Part shown: positions 19,796 to 28,669 of the stretch, piece by piece
Layout of the letters: each line of letters begins with the position of its first letter
Position numbering within the stretch: position 1 is the first letter of the stretch
From: Burkholderia metallica
GTDB lineage: Bacteria; Pseudomonadota; Gammaproteobacteria; Burkholderiales; Burkholderiaceae
DNA: 64,000 nucleotides
Assembly (NCBI RefSeq): GCF_902832845.1
Contig: NZ_CADFDB010000006.1
Coordinates: 1 to 64,000 of the forward strand
Direction: 5' to 3'
The notes under the pieces: generated by a model
What the model saw: only the letters and a program-made list of their open reading frames with translations
Told to the model about the DNA's origin: nothing
Databases searched by the model: none
Position numbers and translations under genes: made by a program

Positions 19796-21190
19796 ATGCT
19801 CGCTACCGATTCCGATCCGATCGTCGCTATTGCCACTGCTGCCGGCCGCGGAGGCATCGGGGTCGTCCGCGTGTCGTTCGGGCGCGGCGGCGAAGCGGCC
19901 GCGTTGCCGCTGATCGACGCGTTGTGCGGACAGAAGCTCGCGCCGCGCCATGCGAGCTACGTGCCGTTTCTCGATGAGCACGGCGCGCCGCTCGACCGCG
20001 GGATCGCGCTGTATTTCCCGGCGCCGCATTCGTACACCGGCGAGCACGTGCTCGAGTTGCAGGGGCATGGCGGGCCGATCGTGATGCAACTGCTGCTGCA
20101 GCGCTGCCTCGATGCGGGTCGCGGCTTCGGGCTCAGGCTCGCGGAGCCCGGCGAATTCACGCGGCGCGCGTTCCTGAACGACAAGCTCGATCTCGCACAG
20201 GCCGAGGCCGTTGCCGACCTGATCGAAGCCAGCACCGAAGCTGCGGCGCGTTCGGCCGGCCGTTCGCTCGACGGGGCGTTTTCGCGGCAGATCCATGCGC
20301 TCGTCGACGACGTGATCACGCTGCGGATGCTGGTCGAGGCGACGCTCGATTTCCCCGAAGAAGAGATCGATTTCCTGGAAGCGGCCGACGCGCGCGGCAA
20401 GCTCGCGAAGATCCGCGCGCAACTCGCGCACGTGCTCGGCGATGCGCGGCAGGGCGCGCTGTTGCGCGAGGGGTTGTCGGTCGTGCTCGCGGGGCAGCCG
20501 AACGTCGGCAAGTCGTCGTTGCTGAATGCGCTGGCCGGTGCGGAACTGGCGATCGTCACGCCGATCGCGGGCACGACGCGCGACAAGGTTGCGCAGACGA
20601 TCCAGGTCGAAGGGATTCCGCTGCACATCATCGATACGGCCGGGTTGCGCGAGACGGAGGACGAGGTCGAGCGGATCGGCATCGCGCGCACGTGGAGCGA
20701 GATCGAGCGTGCGGACGTCGTGCTGCATCTGCTGGATTCGCGCACCGGGATGACGGCGGACGACGAGACGATCGCGGCGCGGTTTCCGGGCGGCGTGCCG
20801 GTGGTACGCGTGCTGAACAAGACGGATCTGACCGGCGTGGCGGCGTGTGTCGAACATCCGGCCGCGGAAGGCGATCTGACGGAGGTGCATCTGTCGGCGA
20901 AGCGCGGTGACGGGATCGACATGCTGCGTGCGGAGTTGCTGCGGATCGCCGGGTGGCAGGCGGGGGCCGAAGGCGTGTATCTCGCGCGCGAGCGGCATCT
21001 GATCGCGTTGCGGGCCGCGCAGGAGCATCTGGCGCAGGCGGCGGATCATGCTGATCAGCGCGCGCAGTCGCTCGATCTGTTTGCCGAGGAGCTTCGGCTC
21101 GCGCAGGAACAGCTCAATGCGATTACCGGGGAGTTCACTTCGGACGATCTGCTGGGGGTGATTTTCAGCAGGTTTTGTATCGGGAAATAG
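19796..21190 (+). CDS. mnmE: tRNA uridine-5-carboxymethylaminomethyl modification GTPase MnmE
   Basis: A GTPase that works with MnmG to modify the wobble uridine of tRNAs. 464 residues; the start [22 protein letters not shown] is the conserved one, the frame being open further up. The N-terminal tetrahydrofolate-binding domain contains SYTGEDVxE-like [16 protein letters not shown]. The G domain has G1 [10 protein letters not shown]2 [10 protein letters not shown]3 DTAG and G4 NKTD. The C-terminus FCIGK carries the essential cysteine. It follows the rpmH-yidC cluster as in many bacteria. Confidence 0.98.
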   Translation: MLATDSDPIVAIATAAGRGGIGVVRVSFGRGGEAAALPLIDALCGQKLAPRHASYVPFLDEHGAPLDRGIALYFPAPHSYTGEHVLELQGHGGPIVMQLLLQRCLDAGRGFGLRLAEPGEFTRRAFLNDKLDLAQAEAVADLIEASTEAAARSAGRSLDGAFSRQIHALVDDVITLRMLVEATLDFPEEEIDFLEAADARGKLAKIRAQLAHVLGDARQGALLREGLSVVLAGQPNVGKSSLLNALAGAELAIVTPIAGTTRDKVAQTIQVEGIPLHIIDTAGLRETEDEVERIGIARTWSEIERADVVLHLLDSRTGMTADDETIAARFPGGVPVVRVLNKTDLTGVAACVEHPAAEGDLTEVHLSAKRGDGIDMLRAELLRIAGWQAGAEGVYLARERHLIALRAAQEHLAQAADHADQRAQSLDLFAEELRLAQEQLNAITGEFTSDDLLGVIFSRFCIGK

Positions 21191-21291
21191 AAGCGAAAAG
21201 GATTGCGGGGCGGGAATGGCACAGCTATCGCCCGGCAATAGAACGTGCCTGCATCCGCGTGACGACTGCCAGTCAGATTGACACTGTGGTT

Positions 21292-21666
21292 TTACAGATG
21301 CGGACGGGCCGCTAGCACCCGATCGATAAACGATGGCGGCAGCGACACATATACAGAATCATCTCCGCCGTCACCTTTTGAAAATGAGACGTAGGCCTCG
21401 CTATAACTATTCCAGGAAATTGCGGGAGTCGGTGTACTGAATGTGTGCTGGGCTATTAACCTCCCAGTTTGTGCGATGTATACGCGGCCAACATACCGTG
21501 AATCTCCACCTGGAACCCAATCTAAAAGGCACAGGTCGGCAAGATACATTCCATCCGGAGATATCGACGTTCTGCACTCTTCCCCTCGAGGCGTTCTGTC
21601 AAAGGCAAAGGTGCCAATCAGTGCCGTGGCGAGCAGTGTATAAGTAATTTTCAAAGAAATTGTCAT
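21292..21666 (-). CDS. Small exported or anchored protein, immunity-like
   Basis: A 124-residue protein with an N-terminal hydrophobic segment (residues 4-22, KITYTLLATALIGTFAF) that may be a signal peptide or anchor. The remainder is related to the C-terminal half of the protein at 23375-23902: both have S-P-x-G-x-Y, a G-R/ER-L-x-A-x-x-T strand and end with LPP-S/T-x-x-D-R-x-x-A-R/A-x-P. It starts 19 nt after the DUF6402-type gene and is in the same direction, the usual order of an effector and its immunity gene. I do not know the family. The role is inferred from position and from the duplication. Confidence 0.6.
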   Translation of the reverse strand: MTISLKITYTLLATALIGTFAFDRTPRGEECRTSISPDGMYLADLCLLDWVPGGDSRYVGRVYIAQTGRLIAQHTFSTPTPAISWNSYSEAYVSFSKGDGGDDSVYVSLPPSFIDRVLAARPHL

Positions 21667-21685
21667 GATTTATTGTTGAATTTGA

Positions 21686-22903
21686 TCATAGTGAAATTTC
21701 TATGGGAGGGGAGATTGGGATGAATTTTTTGTCAGAGTAGATGATAAAGTCTCCGCCTCTGCCATGTATCTCGGACCATTTTCTAAAATCAATATTTTCT
21801 ACCGGATAGTGGACGTTTTCCTTGACGAGTGAATCACCTCTGGCGACGGCATATTTGACATATGGGATATGCTCGGAGTTCGAGAATGCAGCGATTCCAC
21901 TATATGGAACAATGATGACGCCGTCGCTACTCCAATGCCCTAAGTATTGGGATCGCTCATGAGATTTGTCGGTGAATGTATAGTTGTCTTTCACATATAC
22001 CCACACTCCGGTCACTTCAGCTATTGTTCTGTGTGAATCCACGTCCCACGAGAAGCGCGCGCTTCCGAGCGCCGCATAGATATTGAAGGATCCGAGTGCT
22101 CCGGATAGGTCGTCAGGCACACCATTGTTGCGAAGTTGTGCATCTAATTGAGTTTCGATTTTTTGCCCAAACGTGCTGTCTACTTTTGAGTATTGAAATT
22201 GGAATCTTCGGTGCAAATCCCGAAGATCATTGCCACATATGTCGTCGGTGTAGAGTCGCGCTGCGCAGTCTTTATGCGGGATCAATAGTTTGTAAAGCTC
22301 GACTCTGGATTTGGATGAGCGAATCATTTTATTAATAAGGTGGTCGAATTGCCGCTTCGCTCGGGGGAAGCGCATAATCCAATCCAATTTAATAGTGGAC
22401 ATGTCATACATGTCGGATGGATATGGTTTTCCATCTTGATTGATTTCTAGCGATTCATCCGAGGAAGTCCGTGAATAATTTAACTTTCCAGAGAACCATC
22501 GCTCCATAAGTTTGGCAGATGTCGGGAGGTACATTTTACGCATTGCTGCGGGAATCTCTTGAATATCGAACGCTGGTACAGAATCGCTCTTTTTTAGTTT
22601 CACGATGGCGGGTTTGGGAGGGGCGGAGGCATTTAGCCAAACTTGAAAGCGTGCCAGCGCCTTGCCGGCCTTTTCCAAGTCATCAACCATTTTGTCAAGC
22701 GAGTCGCGCTTGGGCGTGGCGGAGGAATGTTTGAGTTCGGTTGCGTTCGATTTTTGTTGCACCGGAAGCGGCGACGCAGGTTTATCCATGGATAACGAGA
22801 TATTTGGAACAATCTTGCATCCATCGGCGCCATCGTGAAGTTTCCACTTCCAGAAAATTTTATTTATCGTGAAATAGGGAATTTTTTCATTGTTCGATGC
22901 CAT
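21686..22903 (-). CDS. DUF6402-type protein, putative polymorphic/T6SS-associated effector
   Basis: A 405-residue protein. The central and C-terminal parts resemble DUF6402 proteins as I remember them: EIPAAMRKMYLPTSAKLMERWFSG (about 110-133; note the family's I-P-x-A-M-R-K-M...A-x-L-M-x-R-W-F), VWVYVKDNYTF, then HYPVENIDFRKW and EIHGRGGDFIIYSD near the end. Such genes cluster in Proteobacteria with Rhs, VgrG and T6SS accessory genes; no biochemical function is known to me. There is no signal peptide. The gene is AT-rich compared with its neighbours, which suggests transfer. A broken copy of its last third lies just upstream on the other strand. Confidence 0.65.
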   Translation of the reverse strand: MASNNEKIPYFTINKIFWKWKLHDGADGCKIVPNISLSMDKPASPLPVQQKSNATELKHSSATPKRDSLDKMVDDLEKAGKALARFQVWLNASAPPKPAIVKLKKSDSVPAFDIQEIPAAMRKMYLPTSAKLMERWFSGKLNYSRTSSDESLEINQDGKPYPSDMYDMSTIKLDWIMRFPRAKRQFDHLINKMIRSSKSRVELYKLLIPHKDCAARLYTDDICGNDLRDLHRRFQFQYSKVDSTFGQKIETQLDAQLRNNGVPDDLSGALGSFNIYAALGSARFSWDVDSHRTIAEVTGVWVYVKDNYTFTDKSHERSQYLGHWSSDGVIIVPYSGIAAFSNSEHIPYVKYAVARGDSLVKENVHYPVENIDFRKWSEIHGRGGDFIIYSDKKFIPISPPIEISL

Positions 22904-22992
22904 TTCTATTTGGGATCCGGTGATGTTGGGTGGTATGCGCGATGCCTGTTACGCTAGCGTGACCGCACCCGTAAAATCAATCGGACTAGTTC

Positions 22993-23343
22993 GAAATCGT
23001 TGCTAATGTGACTGAGTTTTGGGTCAAATATTCCTGGGGTTTTATTGGTCGTCTAAGCGCACCGGGATCTTGAGGCCGTCGATAGGTGTGCAGATACTCA
23101 AAGGGGTTGTGACTTTTTATTTTTCTCGCCAAGGTAGCAGGTCGGGCGTTAGCTATCATTGTCCTGGTGCCAACGGTGGCCGGTGCAGCGGATATTCCAT
23201 GGGTAGAATATCCCGTTGCGGTGGGTGATGTACGAGTCGCGGGGAATGTCTATTACCCGGTTCGGAATAATTCATTTCGCGAGTGGCAGCAACGTCATCG
23301 TCGAGGTGGCGATTTCGTTATTTTTCAGATCACCGCTATATAA
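22993..23343 (+). pseudogene. Degraded DUF6402-type gene, C-terminal part
   Basis: Plus-strand frame starting at 22993 reads EIVANVTEFWVKYSWGF, similar to TIAEVTGVWVYVKDNYTF of the intact gene at 21686-22903. After three in-frame stops (TGA, TAG, TGA) the same frame resumes with IIVLVP, IPWVEYPVAVGD and FREWQQRHRRGGDFVIF before a TAA at 23341. These match IIVPYSG, IPYVKYAVARGD and FRKWSEIHGRGGDFIIY in the same order. The N-terminal two thirds are missing. It is directly followed by the immunity-like gene at 23375. Confidence 0.75.
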
Positions 23344-23374
23344 CGTTGCGAGAACCCATTAGGCTTCGATTCGC

Positions 23375-23902
23375 ATGAATGTGAATATTAATGAGTCGGG
23401 CATATGGTTGGCGCTCGCTCTTCTGGCGATAGTATTGCCCGTTATCGTGCTCGCTTCGATAGTGCGGTTGCTAAACTCTTTCTTGTCTGGCTCAGGAAGT
23501 TGGGCTGATGTTGTTGCGAAGGAGGTTTGGATTTTCATTCGACGCGCATTCGTTTCGGCTGCCGTCGTCACTGTCCTCGGGTTTGGCTGGAGCTACTGGA
23601 AAGACGTACAACTGCGCGCGATTTGCGATTCACGCACGCAAAAAATCGAACGCTCCCCGCACGGAGGCTATTGGGCACGATACTGCTATTTTGGAGATAC
23701 GATCGTTCTCAGGCTTTACGACAGGGAGGGCGAGCGTCTCGTTGCCGAGCGAACGTATCGGGACGGGTCTCGCATACCCGTTGAGCTTCATTGGGCGAAG
23801 GAGGCATTGATGTACCCCCAAGGGCTCGAGTTCGGCGAAACATTTGGCGAAATCAGTTTGCCACCGACTCTTCTTGACCGGATGATGGCGCGGCTTCCCT
23901 AG
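23375..23902 (+). CDS. Membrane-anchored protein, immunity-like
   Basis: A 175-residue protein with a strong hydrophobic helix at residues 10-34 and a second hydrophobic stretch at about 58-72, followed by a soluble domain. That domain (from C87) is related to the protein at 21292-21666: SPHGGYWARYC against SPDGMYLADLC, and LPPTLLDRMMARLP against LPPSFIDRVLAARP. It follows the DUF6402 remnant by 31 bp in the same direction, so it was probably the partner of a lost effector. Family unknown; role inferred. Confidence 0.6.
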   Translation: MNVNINESGIWLALALLAIVLPVIVLASIVRLLNSFLSGSGSWADVVAKEVWIFIRRAFVSAAVVTVLGFGWSYWKDVQLRAICDSRTQKIERSPHGGYWARYCYFGDTIVLRLYDREGERLVAERTYRDGSRIPVELHWAKEALMYPQGLEFGETFGEISLPPTLLDRMMARLP

Positions 23903-24036
23903 CAGATCACGTTCGACGCCCATGCTTCGCCAGCACATCGCGCTCAAGGGAGGGGACGCCTGATTGAGTTGCGGTCCGGATCATCGATCCAGCATGGGCG
24001 AGCATGCCAATCAAACCATCCGGACCCCCATCCGCC

Positions 24037-24156
24037 TCAATCCCAATGATGGTGATGGTAATACCCGCCACCACCGTAGTACCCGCCGTCCGGCACCACG
24101 ATACAGCCGCTCAATAGCACGGCGACGCTGGCAATCAGCAAAAGGGTTTTCTTCAT
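24037..24156 (-). CDS. Tiny glycine/tyrosine-rich lipoprotein
   Basis: A 39-residue gene. It encodes MKKTLLLIASVAVLLSGC, a textbook lipoprotein signal with lipobox LLSGC, and then a 21-residue mature part IVVPDGGYYGGGGYYHHHHW-D. The ribosome site AGGTGG lies 6 nt before the ATG. The mature peptide would sit on the outer or inner membrane; its His/Tyr cluster could bind metal. Similar very short Gly/Tyr lipoproteins are common in Burkholderia but have no known role. Confidence 0.75.
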   Translation of the reverse strand: MKKTLLLIASVAVLLSGCIVVPDGGYYGGGGYYHHHHWD

Positions 24157-24305
24157 CGCGTCCACCTGCACGGGTTCAATGTGAAACCCAGCATAGCGAG
24201 CGCCCGCAACACCGGCTGTAAGCGATCGTTTCCCTGCTCCGCAATCCGTAACGGCGGATTATTCCGGTCACAATGACCGTAACAATTAGCCAAACAGCAG
24301 ACATT

Positions 24306-25664
24306 TCAGGCGACGACGACCCGGTTTCGCCCCGCATCCTTCGCACGATACAGCGCGGCGTCGGCGGCTTCGATCAACGCATCGGGCGTCGACAGGTCGT
24401 CGGCCGACACGGTCGCGCAGCCAACGCTGACGCTCACGCGTCCAGCCGGCGAGTCGGGCATCGCGAGATCGAGCCGCAGCACGGCTTCGCGCGCTTCGTC
24501 GGCCACGACCCGCGCGCCGCGCGCGCCCGTGTTCGGCAGCACGATCGCGAACTCTTCGCCGCCGTAACGCGCGACGATGTCGGCGGGCCGCCGCACCGCG
24601 CTCGCGAGCGCATTCGCGACCGCGATCAGGCATGCGTCACCCTTCACGTGACCGAACGCGTCGTTGTATGCCTTGAAGTGATCGACGTCGACCATCAGCA
24701 GCGACAGCGGTTCGCCTTGCCGTCGCGCCTGCAGGAACAGCATGTGAAAGTGATCGTTGAAGTGGCTGCGGTTGAACGCGCCCGTCAGGCCGTCGCGCGC
24801 GGACGAACGGATCAGCGTCGCGTGCGCCTCGAACAGCCGCTGGTACAGCATCGTCACTTCCCACGCGAGCACGCACACGAGCACGCCCGGCGTGAACATG
24901 CTGAACACGCGTGCGAGATACCAGCCGACCGTGAAGCGATTCGTGCTCATCAGGTTCAGCGTCGTGTCGGTGAGGCATGCAAGCACCGCGATCGCGAGCC
25001 ACAGGTCGAGCGTCGTGCGCAGCCGGCCGGTGGCGAGCACCGCGACGAGCGCCAGCGCATTGAGCAGCCACACGACGAGCGCGACGCCGTTGACGGGCAG
25101 CAGCGCCGCGTCGCCCGGCGGATGAAACGCGGGCGGCAGCGACACGTTCAGCGCGAACAGGCACAGCAGCCCGGCGGCGACAGCCGGCCCGCCGATCAGC
25201 GCGAGCGTCCACCAGCGTGTCTGCCGCGCGCCGATCGGGGCGCGCGCCAGCCGCTCGCGCGCAAGCAGCGCAACCATCACGAAACCCGGGAAGCCGGCGT
25301 GCCAGAAGATCCACATCCACGCGGCGCTTTGCGGTTGCGCGCCGAACAGCCCGTGCGGCGCGAATACGCCGGGAAAGGTGAGCAGTTGCAGCGCGACGGC
25401 CAGCGCAGTGAACGCGTAGGCGCCGCCGAGCGCACCGAGCACCGGCTGGCGCGTCACGGTGAACTGCGCGCCGAGAAAGAATGCCGCGATGCTCGCGGTC
25501 GTGAACACGGTGAGCGCGCACATCGGCATGAACGGCTCGACGGCCGGCAGCGCGACGTTCGCGTGCGGCGCGGCGATCCCGAGCGCAAGCAGGATGACGA
25601 GCGCCGTCAGCGCGCCGAACCAGAGCTGACGTTGCGTCGTGTGCTGGATCAGGATGCCTTCCAT
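24306..25664 (-). CDS. Diguanylate cyclase with MASE4-type membrane sensor
   Basis: A 452-residue enzyme that makes the second messenger cyclic di-GMP. Residues 1-275 form a membrane sensor with about eight helices. The segment TFPGVFAPHGLFGAQPQSAAW and FWHAGFPGFV resemble the MASE4 family. The C-terminal GGDEF domain begins near DGLTGAFNR (about 290); the active site is GGEEF and the product-inhibition site RPAD lies five residues before it, so the enzyme should be active and feedback-inhibited. It stands alone, with no obvious operon partner. Confidence 0.9.
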   Translation of the reverse strand: MEGILIQHTTQRQLWFGALTALVILLALGIAAPHANVALPAVEPFMPMCALTVFTTASIAAFFLGAQFTVTRQPVLGALGGAYAFTALAVALQLLTFPGVFAPHGLFGAQPQSAAWMWIFWHAGFPGFVMVALLARERLARAPIGARQTRWWTLALIGGPAVAAGLLCLFALNVSLPPAFHPPGDAALLPVNGVALVVWLLNALALVAVLATGRLRTTLDLWLAIAVLACLTDTTLNLMSTNRFTVGWYLARVFSMFTPGVLVCVLAWEVTMLYQRLFEAHATLIRSSARDGLTGAFNRSHFNDHFHMLFLQARRQGEPLSLLMVDVDHFKAYNDAFGHVKGDACLIAVANALASAVRRPADIVARYGGEEFAIVLPNTGARGARVVADEAREAVLRLDLAMPDSPAGRVSVSVGCATVSADDLSTPDALIEAADAALYRAKDAGRNRVVVA

Positions 25665-25774
25665 GGCGTTCCCCGGTCACGTAGGCGAAAACGCCCGATC
25701 TTTGCGTCGGGCGACAGGCAACCGGCCGCGATGCGACCGGTGCGGCCTGATCCTATCGCGTTATGGGTGCGCGC

Positions 25775-26023
25775 TCAAACCCCGAGGCCGGGACCGAAGT
25801 TGCCGGCGACCCAGCGGGTGACGGCGTCGACGTCCCCGTAGTCCTGCTCGGGCAGGCCGTCGAGCATCGACAGCACGTCGTTGCTGGCGCCGGCGTCGCG
25901 CGCGGCATCGACGATCGCGTCCTTGTTGGCCGGATAGCGGACGGCTGCCAGCACGTCGGCGATCTGCAGGTCGATCGTTTCGCTAGGAATGTCGTGCGGC
26001 GGCGGGTCGGGCTGGTCGTTCAC
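25775..26023 (-). CDS. DUF2795 family protein
   Basis: An 82-residue acidic protein if translation starts at the GTG at 26023; the frame stays open to 26236, but that extension is Arg/Ser-rich and not typical. The DUF2795 pattern is visible in IADVLAAVRYPANKDAIVDAA and LDGLPEQDYGDVDAVTRWV. The family is short, helical and of unknown function. The start is uncertain as no strong ribosome site is present. Confidence 0.75.
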   Translation of the reverse strand: MNDQPDPPPHDIPSETIDLQIADVLAAVRYPANKDAIVDAARDAGASNDVLSMLDGLPEQDYGDVDAVTRWVAGNFGPGLGV

Positions 26024-26180
26024 GGCGGCGTCTCGCGGAGTGAGCGGGTTGAGCAGGTCGAACCGGTAACGGATCGAGGCGGAATCCGGGTGCGGAATGG
26101 GGCGCGCAACAGCGCGCGTCACGCGTTCACGTGCCGAAGCAGCCGGGCCGGCGCACCGTGCGGATGAACGGTGCCCGGAC

Positions 26181-26351
26181 TCAATGCCCGCGTCGCACGC
26201 GGCGCCACGGATGCTTCCAGTCGATATGCGGTGCATTGTCGTCGCGCGGATGCTGGCGCCGATGTTCCTGCCAAAGCTCGTCGGAAAACAGCGCCGCGAC
26301 GATCACGAGCGGCAGCACGAGGAATATACCGAGTATCACTTGCTCGATCAC
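26181..26351 (-). CDS. Small single-pass membrane protein
   Basis: A 56-residue gene starting with GTG. The perfect ribosome site AAGGAGG lies 5 nt before it, which decides the start. Residues 4-21 (QVILGIFLVLPLVIVAAL) form a membrane helix; the rest is charged and ends with DWKHPWRRVRRGH. Lys/Arg on the C-terminal side puts this part in the cytoplasm. I know no function. Confidence 0.7.
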   Translation of the reverse strand: MIEQVILGIFLVLPLVIVAALFSDELWQEHRRQHPRDDNAPHIDWKHPWRRVRRGH

Positions 26352-26490
26352 GATAGCCTCCTTGCGGTGGCAGGAACCCTTGCTCCCATTCTAGGCTCTG
26401 AACTTCGCCCGCGTTCAATTTCTTACAGCGCGGAACAGGCCCGGATGCGGCCGTGCCGCCCGTGCGCCGGCATCAAAAAAGGACATGAAC

Positions 26491-27033
26491 ATGCAACTCC
26501 AGAACGATACCCACACGCTCGCGCTGCGGCCGCTGGAGCGCCAGGACCTGCGCTTCGTCCACGAACTGAACAACGACGCCAAGATCATGCGCTACTGGTT
26601 CGAGGAGCCGTACGAAACCTTCTCGGAACTGTCCCAACTGTACGACCGCCACGTGCACGACCAGCGTGAGCGCCGTTTCGTCGCGGTCGATGCGCAAGGC
26701 GAGCTGGTCGGCCTCGTCGAGCTGATCGAGCTCGATTACATCCATCGACGCGGCGAGTTCCAGATCATCATCGCGCCGCAGTGCCAGGGGCGCGGCTATG
26801 CGGGGCAGGCGACGCGCCTCGCGATCGAGTACGCGTTCAAGGTGCTGAACATGCGCAAGCTGTACCTGATCGTCGACACGTCGAACGCGGCGGCGATTCA
26901 CGTGTACGAGAAATGCGGATTCCAGCACGAGGCCGAATTGAAGGAAGAATTTTTCGGAAACGGCGCGTATCACAACGCTTTTCGGATGTGCATTTTTCAG
27001 CGCGATTATTTCGAGCGCGAGCAATCCGCCTGA
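26491..27033 (+). CDS. speG: Spermidine N1-acetyltransferase
   Basis: A GNAT-fold enzyme that acetylates spermidine/spermine to limit polyamine toxicity. 180 residues from the ATG at 26491, or 182 from the ATG at 26485; AAGGA is better spaced for the second. Long matches to E. coli SpeG are visible: [27 protein letters not shown], the acetyl-CoA loop [11 protein letters not shown], and [20 protein letters not shown]. It is a single gene, with no polyamine genes beside it. Confidence 0.93.
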   Translation: MQLQNDTHTLALRPLERQDLRFVHELNNDAKIMRYWFEEPYETFSELSQLYDRHVHDQRERRFVAVDAQGELVGLVELIELDYIHRRGEFQIIIAPQCQGRGYAGQATRLAIEYAFKVLNMRKLYLIVDTSNAAAIHVYEKCGFQHEAELKEEFFGNGAYHNAFRMCIFQRDYFEREQSA

Positions 27034-27534
27034 ATCCGCCGGGTAAAAAACATCGATGAATGCCGCCCGCGGCGGGGCTTACATGGGCACCGGATGCATG
27101 CGGGGAAGTACGGATAAATACTGATTCGCTTATACCTGGCATTTTTCTTGTATCAGGTAAATGCGATTCCGCGTTGCGGTAAAGTCGAATCGTTTCGGAT
27201 GACTTTATGTGCAACGCATCAAAATGATCCGGATAGCGAAATGGATTATCCAAACCGTTCAATTGCCCCGTTGTAAATTTGATGAAAGCCTTGCTGGGCA
27301 ACGCTTTCCAACCGGCGGCGCGGGCCCTTCGGCTATACGGCCCGCATCGATGCGCGGGCGCATCGCGCAAAAAACGGGCTGCGCACGGGGTGCGACAATC
27401 CGCCGCTATTGCGGTCGCACAACAAATGTGCTTGCTATCGCTTGCCGGTCTTCTAAAGTGAAAAACGCGGGTTCACGATCATCTTTAAACGCATAGCTAA
27501 CCCAGCCTGGTGCCCGCAAGCCTGGAGACAGAAC
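27034..27534. other. AT-richer gene-free stretch
   Basis: About 500 bp without a supported gene. A 6-bp inverted repeat TACCTG/CAGGTA lies near 27135-27162. A promoter for the next gene is likely in the last 100 bp, near TTGCTATCG...TCTAAAG, but spacing cannot be fixed. No coding pattern is seen on either strand. Confidence 0.4.
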
Positions 27535-27882
27535 ATGATGAAGCGTACCGGTATCCTTTTTGCCCTCGTCGGCGCATTTTGCGCGGTGTCGATTGCCCAA
27601 GCCGGCGGCGATTCGGCCGTCAAGCCGAAGCAGGAAATCCAGTTGACGAAGAACGCATGGGGCTGCCTGTCGAAAGACAATCTGGACTCCGTACTGAATC
27701 ACGAGCGTGACGGCAAGTCGCAGGCGAAGCAGCAATACTTCGACGACTACCGTTGCCTGTCGGTGCCGGAAGGCCAGCGCTTCCGCGTGGTGTCGGTCGA
27801 TCAGGGCGACGTGCAGTTCGTCAGTGCCGACAACAGCGACCAGCAGGGTCTCTGGACCGATTCGCGCTTCGTCAAGCAGTAA
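27535..27882 (+). CDS. Small periplasmic protein, unknown function
   Basis: A 115-residue protein with a clean Sec signal peptide (MKRTGILFALVGAFCAVSIA then QAGG, cleavage near residue 23). The mature part of about 92 residues has two cysteines (GCLSK and YRCLS) that may form a disulfide and is otherwise hydrophilic; it ends DSRFVKQ. I do not recognise the family. A hairpin follows the gene. Confidence 0.75.
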   Translation: MMKRTGILFALVGAFCAVSIAQAGGDSAVKPKQEIQLTKNAWGCLSKDNLDSVLNHERDGKSQAKQQYFDDYRCLSVPEGQRFRVVSVDQGDVQFVSADNSDQQGLWTDSRFVKQ

Positions 27883-27967
27883 CCCGAGCAGCGACTGTCC
27901 GTTCATCGCGCCGTCGCACGACGCGCGCGAGCGCACCGGCCCGATCGGCCGGCGGCGCGAACCGAAC

Positions 27968-27991
27968 ACGGCCCGGCCCATGCCGGGCCGT
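27968..27991 (+). terminator. Hairpin after the periplasmic protein gene
   Basis: ACGGCCCGGC (27968-27977) and GCCGGGCCGT (27982-27991) form a perfect 10-bp stem with the loop CCAT. There is no T-run, so termination is likely but not certain. Confidence 0.5.
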
Positions 27992-28093
27992 TGCGCTGTG
28001 GGGCGCCGGGGCGCACATGACACGCGCCGGACGGCGCGCATTCGGTATCATCACGGCCCGACCGAACCGAATGCCCGCCCGGGCCGACTCCGC

Positions 28094-28648
28094 ATGGCGC
28101 TGAAATCCACGATCTATAAAGCCGAACTGCAAATCGCCGACATGGATCGGCATTACTACGCCGATCACGCGCTCACGGTGGCGCGCCATCCGTCGGAAAC
28201 CGACGACCGGATGATGGTGCGCATCGTCGCGTTCGCGCTCTTTGCGCACGAGCGGCTCGAATTCTGCAAGGGGCTGTCGGACGTCGACGAGCCCGACCTG
28301 TGGCAGAAGGATCTGACGGGCGCGATCGACGTGTGGATCGAGGCCGGCCAGCCCGACGAACGGCGCATCTCGAAGGCGGCCGGCCGCGCCGGGCAGGTCA
28401 CGGTGATCGCGTACGGCGGCAAGACGTCGGAGATCTGGTGGCAGGGCGTGCGCAGCAAGGTCGAGCGGCTGCGCAACGTGCAGGTGCTGTCGCTGGGCGA
28501 CGGCGTCGCGGCCGCGCTCGGGCGGCTCGCGGAGCGCACGATGCGCCTGCAGTGCACGGTGCAGGACGGCGCCGCGTGGATCTCGAGCGCCGACCACGAT
28601 CCGGTGGCGGTCGAATGGACGGTATTGAAGGCGCGCGCGGACGCGTAA
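28094..28648 (+). CDS. YaeQ family protein
   Basis: A 184-residue protein of the YaeQ family, whose fold is related to PD-(D/E)XK nucleases but whose role is unsettled. Typical segments: MALKSTIYKAELQIADMDRHYYADHALTVARHPSE is characteristic of the N-terminus (shown here only in part: STIYKAELQIADMDR), then MMVRIVAFALFAHERLEF and WQKDLTGAIDVWIEAGQPDE. The ATG at 28094 gives the family length. It is a single gene between a secreted protein gene and a convergent VOC gene. Confidence 0.9.
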   Translation: MALKSTIYKAELQIADMDRHYYADHALTVARHPSETDDRMMVRIVAFALFAHERLEFCKGLSDVDEPDLWQKDLTGAIDVWIEAGQPDERRISKAAGRAGQVTVIAYGGKTSEIWWQGVRSKVERLRNVQVLSLGDGVAAALGRLAERTMRLQCTVQDGAAWISSADHDPVAVEWTVLKARADA

Positions 28649-28669
28649 CGGCCCGCGCGCCGGCCGCGC

